DNA of 64,000 bases, taken from contig NZ_LPUX01000053.1 in the NCBI RefSeq assembly GCF_001651865.1, forward strand, positions 682,001-746,000, given 5' to 3'. Below the pieces are notes generated by a model. It had not been told where the DNA came from. It worked only from the letters and a program-made list of their open reading frames with translations, and searched no databases. This document shows positions 1 to 7,709 of the stretch, piece after piece (within the stretch, counting starts at the first letter, position 1; every line of letters begins with the position of its first letter). Origin of the DNA: Sinorhizobium glycinis (GTDB lineage: Bacteria > Pseudomonadota > Alphaproteobacteria > Rhizobiales > Rhizobiaceae). A program made the translations under genes and the position numbers.

Positions 1-96
1 GCCGACGGCGACGATCCGCATCCCGGCCCGCTCGAAGATTGCCGAGGCATCATCCTTCATCCGCCCCTTGGACGGAAGCGCAATGGTAATGGTCAT
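1..96 (-). CDS. hisG: ATP phosphoribosyltransferase catalytic subunit, N-terminus only
   Basis: HisG catalyses the first step of histidine synthesis, joining ATP and PRPP. Only the first 32 codons lie in the window; the gene runs off the left edge on the minus strand. The translation opens MTITIALPSKGRMKDDA, the typical HisG start with the conserved LPSKGR segment. Its ATG (96-94) overlaps the hisZ stop (95-93) as ATGA, so the two are translationally coupled. A neighbouring HisZ implies the short form of HisG, which lacks its own C-terminal regulatory domain; that part is inference because the C-terminus is not visible. Confidence 0.9.
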   Translation of the reverse strand, partial: MTITIALPSKGRMKDDASAIFERAGMRIVAVG

Positions 97-1235
97 TTCG
101 CGCCCCCTGCGGCAGCGATCGCCCTTTCGATCCGGTCGAGCCAGAGAGAGAAACCGACCGCCGGGATATGCTCGCGGGCGCCGAGCAATGTCAGCAGCCG
201 ATCGAAGCGCCCGCCGCCCGCCAGGACCGCCGGCGCTCCTTCAATCCCGATTTCGAAGACTAGACCCGTGTAGTAGTCGAGCGGACGGCCGAAGGCGGCG
301 CGGTAGCGGATGAGGTCCGGATCGGCGCCTGCCTCGGCAAGCGCCGCGACACGTGCGTCGAAGAACGACAGGGCGCCATCTATCTTCAGTTTCGATTTCT
401 TCGCGAATGCGTGGAGTGCCGCTGGAGCCTCGGAAAGCGGCAGGTCGAATGCCAGGAATTCGCGCATGACGGCAAGTGCAGCCTTGTCGAGCCGCGTCGT
501 CGCAAGCTCCATCTTCTCCTTGAGGCGACGGGCTATGTCGCGCGGCGAACGGCTGACATTGGTGGAATAGCCGGTCGCCTCCATCGTCTCGGCAAGATGG
601 GCGACGAGCCGCTCTTCGTCGTCCAGGACGCCCATCTTGGCGAGCCGCTCGACCTCGGGGCCGAAGACGCCGGACGCCTTGGGATCAGCAAGTTCGCCCA
701 GGAGCCTCTGCAGCTGTTTCTGGTCGCCGAAGGCGTGGATCAAGCGCTTCTGCCAGCCGCCCGGCAATCCGCAGGCGGCGATGACCGCCTCGAAGACGGA
801 TTGGTCGCCGAGCGTCACCTTGAGCCGCTGACCCGGCAGCCGGTTGGCCAGCACCTGCATCGCGTCGCCGATCGCCCGCGCGTCGGCGCCGGCCGTGTCG
901 GCGTCGCCGAGGTCCTCAATGCCCGCCTGGTAGAATTCGCTCGAGCCCTCGCGGCGCTGCCGGAACACCTCGCCGAGATAGGCGTAGCGCTGCGGCGTCC
1001 CTGTCGCGGTCTCGATATGGCGAAGACAGACAGGGATGGTGAATTCCGGCCGCAGGCAGAGGCTCTCGCCGGTCTCGCTTTCGGTCATGAATATCCGCCG
1101 GCGCAGGTCTTCTCCCGCCATGTCGAGGAAAGGCTCGGCAGGCTGGATGACCGGCGTGTCGACGCGCAGAGTCTTCAGCCGCTCGAAATCGGCTAGAAGA
1201 TCGCCGGCAAAGGCGGGAAGGTTGATCAGCGGCAT
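93..1235 (-). CDS. hisZ: ATP phosphoribosyltransferase regulatory subunit HisZ
   Basis: HisZ is a catalytically inactive paralogue of histidyl-tRNA synthetase that assembles with short-form HisG into a hetero-octamer and confers activity and histidine feedback control. The 380-residue product keeps the class II synthetase scaffold: motif 2-like LCLRPEFTIPVCL near residues 60-72, YLGEVFRQRREGSSEFYQAG near residue 90, and GRPLDYYTGLVFEIG and LAGGGRFDRLL towards the end. It lacks the C-terminal anticodon-binding domain. It overlaps hisS by one base (TGATG) and hisG by four bases (ATGA), so hisS-hisZ-hisG form a tightly packed minus-strand operon. Confidence 0.93.
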   Translation of the reverse strand: MPLINLPAFAGDLLADFERLKTLRVDTPVIQPAEPFLDMAGEDLRRRIFMTESETGESLCLRPEFTIPVCLRHIETATGTPQRYAYLGEVFRQRREGSSEFYQAGIEDLGDADTAGADARAIGDAMQVLANRLPGQRLKVTLGDQSVFEAVIAACGLPGGWQKRLIHAFGDQKQLQRLLGELADPKASGVFGPEVERLAKMGVLDDEERLVAHLAETMEATGYSTNVSRSPRDIARRLKEKMELATTRLDKAALAVMREFLAFDLPLSEAPAALHAFAKKSKLKIDGALSFFDARVAALAEAGADPDLIRYRAAFGRPLDYYTGLVFEIGIEGAPAVLAGGGRFDRLLTLLGAREHIPAVGFSLWLDRIERAIAAAGGAK

Positions 1236-2749
1236 CAGCCTGCCCTTTTCCGGTCCTCGGCTTGCTCTGCGAGAATTTCGCGGACCTTTGCGACGAGGTC
1301 GCTCTCCGGAACCGAGACCTGGGCGACGCGGGCCTCGCGCCAGGCGACGTTGTCCTCGATCTCGCCCGAAAGCCGCTTGCCCTCGATCAGGTCCTTGATC
1401 TGAACAACGCCCGAGGCGCGCTCGTCGCCGCCCTGGATGACGGCGATCGGCGAGCCGCGCCGGTCGGCATATTTCAGCTGGTCGCCGAAATTCTTCTTGT
1501 TGCCCTGATACATCTCGGCGCGGATGCCGGCATGGCGCAGCTGCTGCACAAAGCGCTGGTAGCGCCCCATGCTGTCGATATCGCGGTCCATGACGCAGAC
1601 CACGACCGGCGCGACCACCTCTTCGACCCCCAGCTTTCCGAGGTTCTTGAGGGCCGTCATCAGGCGCGACACGCCGATCGAGAAGCCCGTTGCCGGCACC
1701 GGCTGGCCCATGAAGCGCGAGACGAGGCCGTCGTAGCGGCCGCCTCCGCCGACGGAGCCGAAGACGACCTTCTCGCCCTTCTCATTGGTGACGGAAAACT
1801 GCAACTCGGCCTCGAAGACGGGGCCGGTATAGTATTCGAGGCCGCGCACGACCGACGGGTCGATCTTGATGCGATCCGCCTCATAGCCTGCGCTGACGAC
1901 GAGACTGCGGATCGTGTTGAGCTCCTCTACGCCTTCCTTGCCTCTGCTTGTGCCGGCGACGAGGTCGGCGAGTTGATCGGCGCTCTTCGCGTAGTCGGTA
2001 ATGCCGACGAAGAAGAGGATCTTGCGGATTTGCTCCTCATTCAGGCCGGCGCCCTTGGTGAAGTCGCCGCTTTCGTCCTTGCGCCCCTCGCCAAGCAGCA
2101 GGCGCACGCCTTCCGGGCCGAACTTGTCGAGCTTGTCGATGGCGCGCAGGACCGTCAGCCGCGCATTCGATCGGTCGTCGCCGCCAAGACCGATCGCCTC
2201 GAGCACGCCGTCCAGGACCTTGCGGTTGTTGACCCGGATCACATAGTCGCCGCGCGCAATCCCGAGCGCCTCCATCGTGTCGGCCATCATCATGCACATC
2301 TCCGCATCGGCCTGGACGCCGGCGGCGCCGACCGTGTCGGCATCGAACTGCATGAACTGGCGGAAGCGGCCCGGCCCGGGCTTTTCGTTGCGGAACACGT
2401 AGCCGGCGCGATAGGTGCGGTAGGGAAGCTGTATCTCGTTGAAGGTCTCGGCCACATGACGGGCAAGCGGCGCGGTCAGGTCATAGCGCAGGCTCATCCA
2501 TTGCTCGTCGTCATCCGTCAGCGAGAACACGCCTTCGTTCGGGCGGTCGCTGTCGGGGAGGAACTTGCCAAGCGCGTCGGTGTATTCGAACAGCGGCGTT
2601 TCCACGGGGTCAAAACCGTAGCGCTCATAGACTTCGCGGATCTTCGCGATCATCTCGTCGACGGCACGGATATCCGCTGCCGAACGGTCGACGAAGCCGC
2701 GCGGCAGGCGCGCCTTGAGCTTCTGCGGTTTCTTCGGTTTGTCGTTCAT
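1235..2749 (-). CDS. hisS: Histidyl-tRNA synthetase
   Basis: Charges tRNA-His with histidine in the cytoplasm. The 504-residue class II synthetase shows motif 2 ([11 protein letters not shown], then [19 protein letters not shown]), the histidine-binding region [12 protein letters not shown], motif 3-like [13 protein letters not shown] and GFSIGVSRL, and a C-terminal anticodon-binding domain (VVVCVMDRD onward). I chose the ATG at 2749 ([18 protein letters not shown]) rather than an upstream in-frame ATG at 2815, because the extra 22 residues are unlike the family and the chosen product has the usual alphaproteobacterial length. First gene of the hisS-hisZ-hisG run. Confidence 0.95.
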   Translation of the reverse strand: MNDKPKKPQKLKARLPRGFVDRSAADIRAVDEMIAKIREVYERYGFDPVETPLFEYTDALGKFLPDSDRPNEGVFSLTDDDEQWMSLRYDLTAPLARHVAETFNEIQLPYRTYRAGYVFRNEKPGPGRFRQFMQFDADTVGAAGVQADAEMCMMMADTMEALGIARGDYVIRVNNRKVLDGVLEAIGLGGDDRSNARLTVLRAIDKLDKFGPEGVRLLLGEGRKDESGDFTKGAGLNEEQIRKILFFVGITDYAKSADQLADLVAGTSRGKEGVEELNTIRSLVVSAGYEADRIKIDPSVVRGLEYYTGPVFEAELQFSVTNEKGEKVVFGSVGGGGRYDGLVSRFMGQPVPATGFSIGVSRLMTALKNLGKLGVEEVVAPVVVCVMDRDIDSMGRYQRFVQQLRHAGIRAEMYQGNKKNFGDQLKYADRRGSPIAVIQGGDERASGVVQIKDLIEGKRLSGEIEDNVAWREARVAQVSVPESDLVAKVREILAEQAEDRKRAG

Positions 2750-2992
2750 GGAAGGCATTCCGGGCTGTGAAGCTTGATCGGTGCCTTCCCTACCGGATCG
2801 CGTCAAGGGCGGCAAGGGCGGCGGTCGACAAAGGCTGCCAGCCCTGCCGGCGTGAAGGTCACGGAACCGGGTCGCGCTGCAATGCGTTCCGCGTTGACAG
2901 GCACGATCACAAAGCGATGATTGTAAAACTATGCCGATACGCTTATAAGTTAAGGCGTTCGAGCAAGGGCATCAAACGGAGGCTTTGGCAAA
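2750..2992. other. Intergenic region between hisS and a PAS-like gene
   Basis: 243 bases separating the divergent hisS operon and the gene at 2993. It should hold promoters in both directions. A TTGACA hexamer at 2894-2899 could be a plus-strand -35 element, but the base run at the matching -10 distance (ATGATT, 2917-2922) is poor. No hairpin or riboswitch-like structure is evident. Confidence 0.3.
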
Positions 2993-3421
2993 ATGCTGAC
3001 TGTCATGACGCCCGGGGCGGCAGCGATAAAGCCGCTGAATCCGGAGACCCACGGGGCCTGGACCCGCACGATAGTGAAAGCCGGCTGTATGATCGAGCCA
3101 TGGCGTTGTGACGTCGACAGCGGCGCCTTTCTGGTCGGTCCGCGGACCCTTTCTCTTCTTGGGCTGAGGCAGAATCCCTGTGGCATCATCGACCTCGTGC
3201 GGGCCTGTGACCAAGTAGACCGGTCGACGATCCTGAGCATTCTCGAACAGGCGACCGAGACGTCCTCCTCCTTCTGTTTTTCCGCGATTGTCCGACGGCC
3301 AGACGGAAGCTCGTACCAGCTTTGCTGCATCGGAAATTCGACGCTCGGCGAGCATGGCGAAGGAGGTTCCCTGCAAGGCGTCTTCGCGGTTCCGCGGAGC
3401 GGAACGGGGCTGTCGGCGTGA
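2993..3421 (+). CDS. Small PAS-fold-like protein
   Basis: A 142-residue protein that appears to be a lone PAS-like sensory module without an output domain. The pattern supporting this is a G-x-LSLLGL segment (about 52-58), a middle helix with ACDQVDRSTILSILEQA, and the strand motif FSAIVRRPDGSSYQLCCIGN (about 95-114), which resembles the PDG-containing beta strands of PAS domains. There is no signal peptide or transmembrane segment. GGAGGC lies about nine bases before the ATG. It is followed by two small exported-protein genes on the same strand. The target or ligand is unknown, and the family call is by fold pattern only. Confidence 0.55.
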   Translation: MLTVMTPGAAAIKPLNPETHGAWTRTIVKAGCMIEPWRCDVDSGAFLVGPRTLSLLGLRQNPCGIIDLVRACDQVDRSTILSILEQATETSSSFCFSAIVRRPDGSSYQLCCIGNSTLGEHGEGGSLQGVFAVPRSGTGLSA

Positions 3422-3497
3422 TACAAGTCGATCACGACTTGGCGATCTTCTCGCATCGCCCCTTCTTATTCGGGACCGACTAGCCTATCTTCCCGCC

Positions 3498-3872
3498 ATG
3501 CTGCGTTGGCTCGCCATCACCCTTCTGCTTCTGTCCGCCCCGCTTGGTGGAGCCCTTCCCGCCATTGCACAGGCGCGCGATGCTGCGGCAAAGACGGTGA
3601 GCGCACACCATCACCCGGTGACCTCCGATACCATGCACCACGCCTCCACGGATCCCGGCAGCCATTGTGCGCAGCAGGCTCGTTGTCCAAGCCCGGCAAA
3701 GTCAGACCATCCGGTGCTCTGCTCGGCCTGCGTCGCGATCCATGCAACGCCCCTTGGGCTCATGCGATCCGAGGGGCCTTCGACGCGGCTTTCACCACAG
3801 CGTCACGCGGCGCTCATCGACCAAGCTCCAAAGCCACTGTCTCCCCCGCCCAAATACAGCCTTTCCATCTAG
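3498..3872 (+). CDS. Small secreted His/Cys-containing protein, DUF2946-like
   Basis: A 124-residue predicted exported protein of unknown function. It starts MLRWLAITLLLLSAPLGG, a clear signal peptide ending near AIAQA. The mature part is rich in His (SAHHHPVTSDTMHH) and has paired cysteines (HCAQQARC, then VLCSAC), a layout seen in small periplasmic metal-associated DUF2946-type proteins. I chose the ATG at 3498 because it begins the signal peptide; an upstream in-frame start at 3288 would add an unlikely leader overlapping the previous gene. It lies 86 bases before a DUF305 gene, a family often found with copper handling, so a metal-related role for the pair is plausible but unproven. Confidence 0.55.
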   Translation: MLRWLAITLLLLSAPLGGALPAIAQARDAAAKTVSAHHHPVTSDTMHHASTDPGSHCAQQARCPSPAKSDHPVLCSACVAIHATPLGLMRSEGPSTRLSPQRHAALIDQAPKPLSPPPKYSLSI

Positions 3873-3958
3873 CAACGGATTTTCCCGGCGAGCGCGAAGA
3901 CGCTCCGTCGCGGTCGCTCCGACCTCATGAACTCAGATTGAATGGAAAGGTACTTATT

Positions 3959-4324
3959 ATGTCCTTGAAAAGGATCATAATTGCTTTGATGCTTGCCGCA
4001 TCGTTCGGCATTCCCGCCGGCGCCCAGGAAGGCGGCCACCAAGCCATGCATACGTCGGCGGCCGAGCCGGCCCCGTCCAGCAAGGCCTTCGCCGAGGCGA
4101 ACGCCAAGATGCACAAGGACATGGATATCGACTTTACCGGCAATGCCGACATCGACTTCCTGCGCGGCATGATCGCCCACCACCAGGGCGCGATCGACAT
4201 GGCGAAGGTCGAACTCGAGCACGGCAAGGATGCGAAGCTGCGCAAGCTGGCGGAAGACATCATCAAGGCCCAGGAGGCCGAGATCACGATGATGAAGGAA
4301 TGGCTCGCCAAAAACGGCGAGTGA
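3959..4324 (+). CDS. DUF305 family exported protein (CopM-like)
   Basis: A 121-residue exported protein of the DUF305 family. It has a signal peptide (MSLKRIIIALMLAASFGIPAGAQ) followed by the diagnostic helical core: MHKDMDIDFTGNADIDFLRGM, then IAHHQGAIDMAKVELEHGKD and KLAEDIIKAQEAEITMMKEWL. The conserved HHQGAIDMA and the many Met and His residues are typical of the family, some members of which (CopM) bind copper in the periplasm. Translation starts at the ATG at 3959; the upstream in-frame extension is not protein-like. Metal binding is inferred from the family, not demonstrated here. Confidence 0.85.
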   Translation: MSLKRIIIALMLAASFGIPAGAQEGGHQAMHTSAAEPAPSSKAFAEANAKMHKDMDIDFTGNADIDFLRGMIAHHQGAIDMAKVELEHGKDAKLRKLAEDIIKAQEAEITMMKEWLAKNGE

Positions 4325-4328
4325 TGAT

Positions 4329-4361
4329 GAAGCCCGCTGCGCCGACTGCGCGGCGGGCTTC
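4329..4361. terminator. Hairpin between convergent genes
   Basis: GAAGCCCGC (4329-4337) pairs with GCGGGCTTC (4353-4361), nine base pairs around a 15-base loop. It sits exactly between the stop of the DUF305 gene and the stop of the minus-strand gene at 4360, so it could end transcription in either direction. There is no U-run, so factor-independent termination is uncertain. Confidence 0.5.
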
Positions 4362-4943
4362 AGTTCGAAGTCGCGGACGGTCGCAGCAGATGCGCCAATT
4401 CCGGTGGAATCTCGTCGCCCCTCTCGGCGAGCTTTTGCGCATACTTGCGCATTTCCGCGGGCGCAAAGGCGACAAGATTAGCCACATGTGGGTTTGCTTT
4501 CAAATTGATGGCTGTAGTGCGCCCTGTCTTGCGCGGCATGATGTTAAGCAGATGTCTCTTGCCTTTTGTCACATAAACATACTTGACCCTGACGTCTCCC
4601 AGCTCGAATTCATATCTATACACGTTAAACATGTGGCAGCCAGTTTCGACGAGCTTTCCGTGCTGAACGAACATCAGATCCCGATCGCGAGACAGTGCTG
4701 GCACAATCGCGATGAGCGCGACCGCTCCGACGAAAAAAAGATGATGCACAGTGTTGCGCGCCGCTCTCCGGGAGTAGGTGCGGGCAGGGCATTGGCAGGT
4801 TTCACCCACGCCTCGACGCGCAGGCGCAGAAATACCGCACTTGCCAGCAGTGCGGCGACCGCGAGTGCAGCCAGATAGACCCGCCCAGGCCGAGCCGCAC
4901 AGGACCAGTCCGACCACCACGAACCGGCATCAAGAATAAGCAT
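4360..4943 (-). pseudogene. Putative membrane protein gene split by a frameshift at a homopolymer
   Basis: Two overlapping minus-strand frames look like halves of one gene. The first frame (from 4943) gives an N-terminal membrane helix VYLAALAVAALLASAVFL. The second frame, ending at 4360, gives another helix (LFFVGAVALIAIVPAL) and a soluble part containing VYRYEFELGDVRVKYVYVTKG and LNIMPRKTGRT. They meet at a run of seven T on the coding strand (A at 4733-4739). Adding one T joins them cleanly (CIIFF then VGAVALIAIV) into a protein of about 190 residues. This may be a true frameshift, a slippage site or a sequencing error. The second frame alone could also be expressed. No family was recognised. 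Confidence 0.45.
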
Positions 4944-5023
4944 AGTCTTTCTGCCCCGGTGATCCGATAAGACGCACTACAATCAAAAGCCGAATTGAAT
5001 CCGTCTGCAACCGAAAGATTGCG

Positions 5024-5680
5024 TCAGCGTGTGGCTCCGGCGGGCGCTCGCAGGGGCCTGACCAGTTTCCGCCGCATCTCCTCCACCCGCGCGCGACAAT
5101 GGCAGCCTTCCAGGTGATCGTTGACGAGCCCCATGGCCTGCATGAAGGCATAGACGGTTGTCGGACCGACGAAGGTCCAGCCGCGCTTCTTCAGGTCCTT
5201 CGAAATCCGGACCGATGCCGGCGTCGTCGGATTGGCGATCAGCGTTGCGTGGTCGACGATCTTCGGGCGCTCGCTTCCGTCCGGCTCGTGCGCCCAGAAA
5301 TAGGCGGCGAGCGAGCCGAACTCCGAACGCAATTGCTTGGCCCGCCGCGCATTGTTGATGGTCGAGACGATCTTGCCGCGGTGGCGGACGATGCCGGGAT
5401 CAGCCAGGCAGCGCTCGATATCGGCGTCGCCGAATTCCGCAACCACATCAAAATCGAAGCCGGCGAATGCGGAGCGAAACCCCTCGCGCTTCCTCAGGAT
5501 CGTCAGCCAGGAGAGGCCCGACTGGAAGCCCTCAAGGCAGATCTTCTCGAACAGCCGGCGATCGTCTGTCACCGGCCGGCCCCATTCCTCATCGTGGTAG
5601 CGGCGGTAGTCTTCGAGATTGCCGTGCCAGGCGCAACGCTGCAGCCCATCATCGCCCGTAATCAGGCCCCTTGCCGCCAT
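5024..5680 (-). CDS. tag: DNA-3-methyladenine glycosylase I
   Basis: Removes 3-methyladenine from alkylated DNA, starting base-excision repair. The 218-residue product carries Tag signatures: CAWHGNLEDYRRYHDEEWGRP at 16-36 (zinc-ligand Cys and the Trp/His substrate pocket), FEKICLEGFQSGLSWLTILRKRE at about 44-66 (the conserved glycosylase helix with the catalytic-site Glu), and GWTFVGPTTVYAFMQAMGLVNDH followed by the HLEGCHCR zinc-ligand cluster near the end. Start ATG at 5680. It stands alone between an unclear membrane gene and the divergent transpeptidase genes. A 222-base stretch upstream holds no other gene. Confidence 0.95.
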   Translation of the reverse strand: MAARGLITGDDGLQRCAWHGNLEDYRRYHDEEWGRPVTDDRRLFEKICLEGFQSGLSWLTILRKREGFRSAFAGFDFDVVAEFGDADIERCLADPGIVRHRGKIVSTINNARRAKQLRSEFGSLAAYFWAHEPDGSERPKIVDHATLIANPTTPASVRISKDLKKRGWTFVGPTTVYAFMQAMGLVNDHLEGCHCRARVEEMRRKLVRPLRAPAGATR

Positions 5681-5902
5681 GCCGACTTCTCCCGTTGTTT
5701 CCTCTTTGTTCCATTTACCATTTGCAAACCAGATTCATAAAGCGGGGAATAACCCTACTCAAAGCTTTATCCACATCGCGGCACTCTAGCGAACCGGCGT
5801 TTACCATTCGGTGGCGGAGGAGTGCGAGCATCGCGCCATCCAAGGTGCAGCCGCCGCGCTGCCCCAAGAAGTCTATTCGGCGTAAGGTAGCGAGTCGGTC
5901 CG

Positions 5903-6649
5903 ATGATGAAGAAATTCCTTTTGCTTGCCACGTGCCTTGTCTGCACCCTCCCCGTCGGCGCCGGCGCGCAGGATCGATACCAGAACCGGCCGCCGGTCAT
6001 CGTCAGCCCGGATCTCACCGCTCCCTGGGTGATGCAGTTGACCGGCGAAGGGGTGCGTCCGGCCGTCTATCGGCCGCAGGCACCCGCCGCCACCCGAAAA
6101 CAGGTGAAGCGCAGCCAGATCAAGCGCCAGCTGGAAACGGCGGCCGTGCAGCCTGACGCCGGCCGCGCGCAAAGAGCGGTGAAGTCGCAGTTCGACCCGC
6201 AATTCCTGCCGCAGATGGTGGGCTACGAGACGACCGAGAAGGCCGGGACTATCGTGATCGACACCAACAATCGCTTCCTCTATCTCGTGACCGGCGACGG
6301 ACAAGCGCGCCGTTACGGCGTCGGCGTCGGCAAGCCGGGCTTCGAGTGGGCGGGCGAGCACAGGATCACGCGGAAAGCGGAGTGGCCAACCTGGACGCCG
6401 CCCGAGGAGATGATCGCGCGCGAAGCGGCCAAGGGTCACTATCTACCGGCCCGCATGGACGGCGGTCCGCAGAACCCGCTCGGCGCCCGGGCCATGTATC
6501 TCGGCTCCACGCTCTATCGCATCCATGGCACCAATGCGCCCTGGTCGATCGGCTATGGCGTTTCGTCCGGCTGCATCCGCATGCGCAACGAGGATGTCGT
6601 CGATCTTTACGAGCGCGTCAAAGTCGGCACCAAGGTTATCGTGATATAG
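5903..6649 (+). CDS. L,D-transpeptidase (YkuD domain)
   Basis: Predicted periplasmic peptidoglycan enzyme that forms 3-3 crosslinks or attaches proteins to diaminopimelate. Length is 248 residues, with signal peptide MMKKFLLLATCLVCTLPVGAGA. A basic, proline-rich linker leads to a YkuD domain (about 95-248) starting GTIVIDTNNRFLYLV. The catalytic signature is present: the His in IHGTNAPWS followed by SSGCIRMRNEDVVDLY with the nucleophile Cys. It is followed 191 bases later by a second gene of the same family on the same strand. Rhizobiales use such enzymes heavily in polar growth; the specific role of this copy is unknown. Confidence 0.92.
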   Translation: MMKKFLLLATCLVCTLPVGAGAQDRYQNRPPVIVSPDLTAPWVMQLTGEGVRPAVYRPQAPAATRKQVKRSQIKRQLETAAVQPDAGRAQRAVKSQFDPQFLPQMVGYETTEKAGTIVIDTNNRFLYLVTGDGQARRYGVGVGKPGFEWAGEHRITRKAEWPTWTPPEEMIAREAAKGHYLPARMDGGPQNPLGARAMYLGSTLYRIHGTNAPWSIGYGVSSGCIRMRNEDVVDLYERVKVGTKVIVI

Positions 6650-6840
6650 CGGCAGCCGCCCATAGAATACTTTCGAGGCACACCGTTTATTGCTTGCGCC
6701 TTATCGTGATCTAAAAGCAACAGCCGTTCCCTGCGATACAAGTTCCGGCCCTCGCCTTGTTCTATAGGATGTATTGCGGGCTTGCGCTTGCGTCCAATTC
6801 GCATAGCTTGCCCGCAACGAGGGTTCAGAGGGAATCATAG

Positions 6841-7536
6841 ATGAGACTTCATGCCACCAGGCTGGCGGCGCTCACCGTCGCGGCCGCTGCCTTTCTTGCT
6901 GCCGCAAACGCGTCCGCCTTCACCCCGGCCGACATTGCCGGCGCTCAGGCCAAGCGATCCGATGTCGTCCTGGCTGCCCAGCCGAAAAAGCCGCCGCAGA
7001 AATACTGGCGCACCAAGGTACGCTTCCGCACGGACGAGGCGCCCGGCACGGTGATCGTCGATACCAACAACAAATATCTCTACTACATCGACGGCCCGAA
7101 CCGCGCGACGCGCTACGGCATCGGCGTCGGCCGCGAGGGCTTCGGCTGGTCCGGCGTCGTCAAGGTGGGCCGCAAGGCCGAGTGGCCGGCCTGGACGCCG
7201 CCGGCGGAGATGCGCCAGCGCGAAGCAGCGAAGGGCCGTATCCTGCCGATCACCCAGGAAGGCGGCGTCGACAACCCGCTCGGCGCCCGCGCCCTCTACC
7301 TCTACAAGGGCGGCCGCGACACGATCTTCCGCATCCACGGGACGAACCAGCCCTGGACCATCGGCCAGAACATGTCGTCCGGCTGCATCCGGATGATGAA
7401 CGAGGACGTCGAGCACCTCTACGACCGGGCGCCGGTCGGCACCAAGGTCATCGTCATCGGCCCGGGCAACAAGCAGGGCGACGTCAGCTACGACGACCGC
7501 GGCGTCGATATCTTCCGCCAGATTTTTGGTGGCTGA
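6841..7536 (+). CDS. L,D-transpeptidase (YkuD domain), tandem paralogue
   Basis: A 231-residue exported YkuD enzyme and close paralogue of the gene at 5903. The signal peptide is MRLHATRLAALTVAAAAFLAAANASA. The domain begins GTVIVDTNNKYLYYIDG and keeps AEWPAWTPPAEMRQREAAKG, the His in IHGTNQPWTIG and the catalytic MSSGCIRMMNEDVEHLY. The two paralogues share most motifs almost word for word but differ in their N-terminal linkers. This copy carries a 20-residue C-terminal tail (GPGNKQGDVSYDDRGVDIFR) that the first lacks. Spacing of 191 bases suggests each may have its own promoter. A block of rhizobial palindromic repeats follows the stop. Confidence 0.92.
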   Translation: MRLHATRLAALTVAAAAFLAAANASAFTPADIAGAQAKRSDVVLAAQPKKPPQKYWRTKVRFRTDEAPGTVIVDTNNKYLYYIDGPNRATRYGIGVGREGFGWSGVVKVGRKAEWPAWTPPAEMRQREAAKGRILPITQEGGVDNPLGARALYLYKGGRDTIFRIHGTNQPWTIGQNMSSGCIRMMNEDVEHLYDRAPVGTKVIVIGPGNKQGDVSYDDRGVDIFRQIFGG

Positions 7537-7552
7537 CGAGTAGGGAAGCGTT

Positions 7553-7690
7553 TGCCCCTCTCCTCGGGTTTAACCCGAGGACTCGCCCTCTCCCCGCACG
7601 CGGGGAGAGGGGACTTGGAGCTTGCGGCTAGCCCCTTCTCCCCGTATGACGGGGAGAAGGTCGCGGCAGCGGGATGAGGGGCGGCCCCTT
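7553..7690. repeat. Rhizobial intergenic palindromic repeat cluster
   Basis: Three strong palindromes in a row: CCTCGGGTTTAACCCGAGG at 7562-7580; CCCTCTCCCCG (7586-7596) pairing with its complement at 7601-7611; and CCTTCTCCCCG (7634-7644) pairing with 7650-7660. The C/T-rich arms and the trailing GCGGGATGAGGGG are typical of the RIME-like elements scattered between rhizobial genes. They sit between convergent genes and may end transcription from both sides. Confidence 0.8.
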
Positions 7691-7709
7691 CCCTCGTCTC
7701 ACTCTCCAC

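Noticed and set aside
1262-2770. Long plus-strand open frame opposite hisS (502 codons)
   Set aside because: It mirrors hisS, is rich in residues produced by reading GC-rich codons backwards, and has no domain pattern or ribosome site. hisS is unambiguous.
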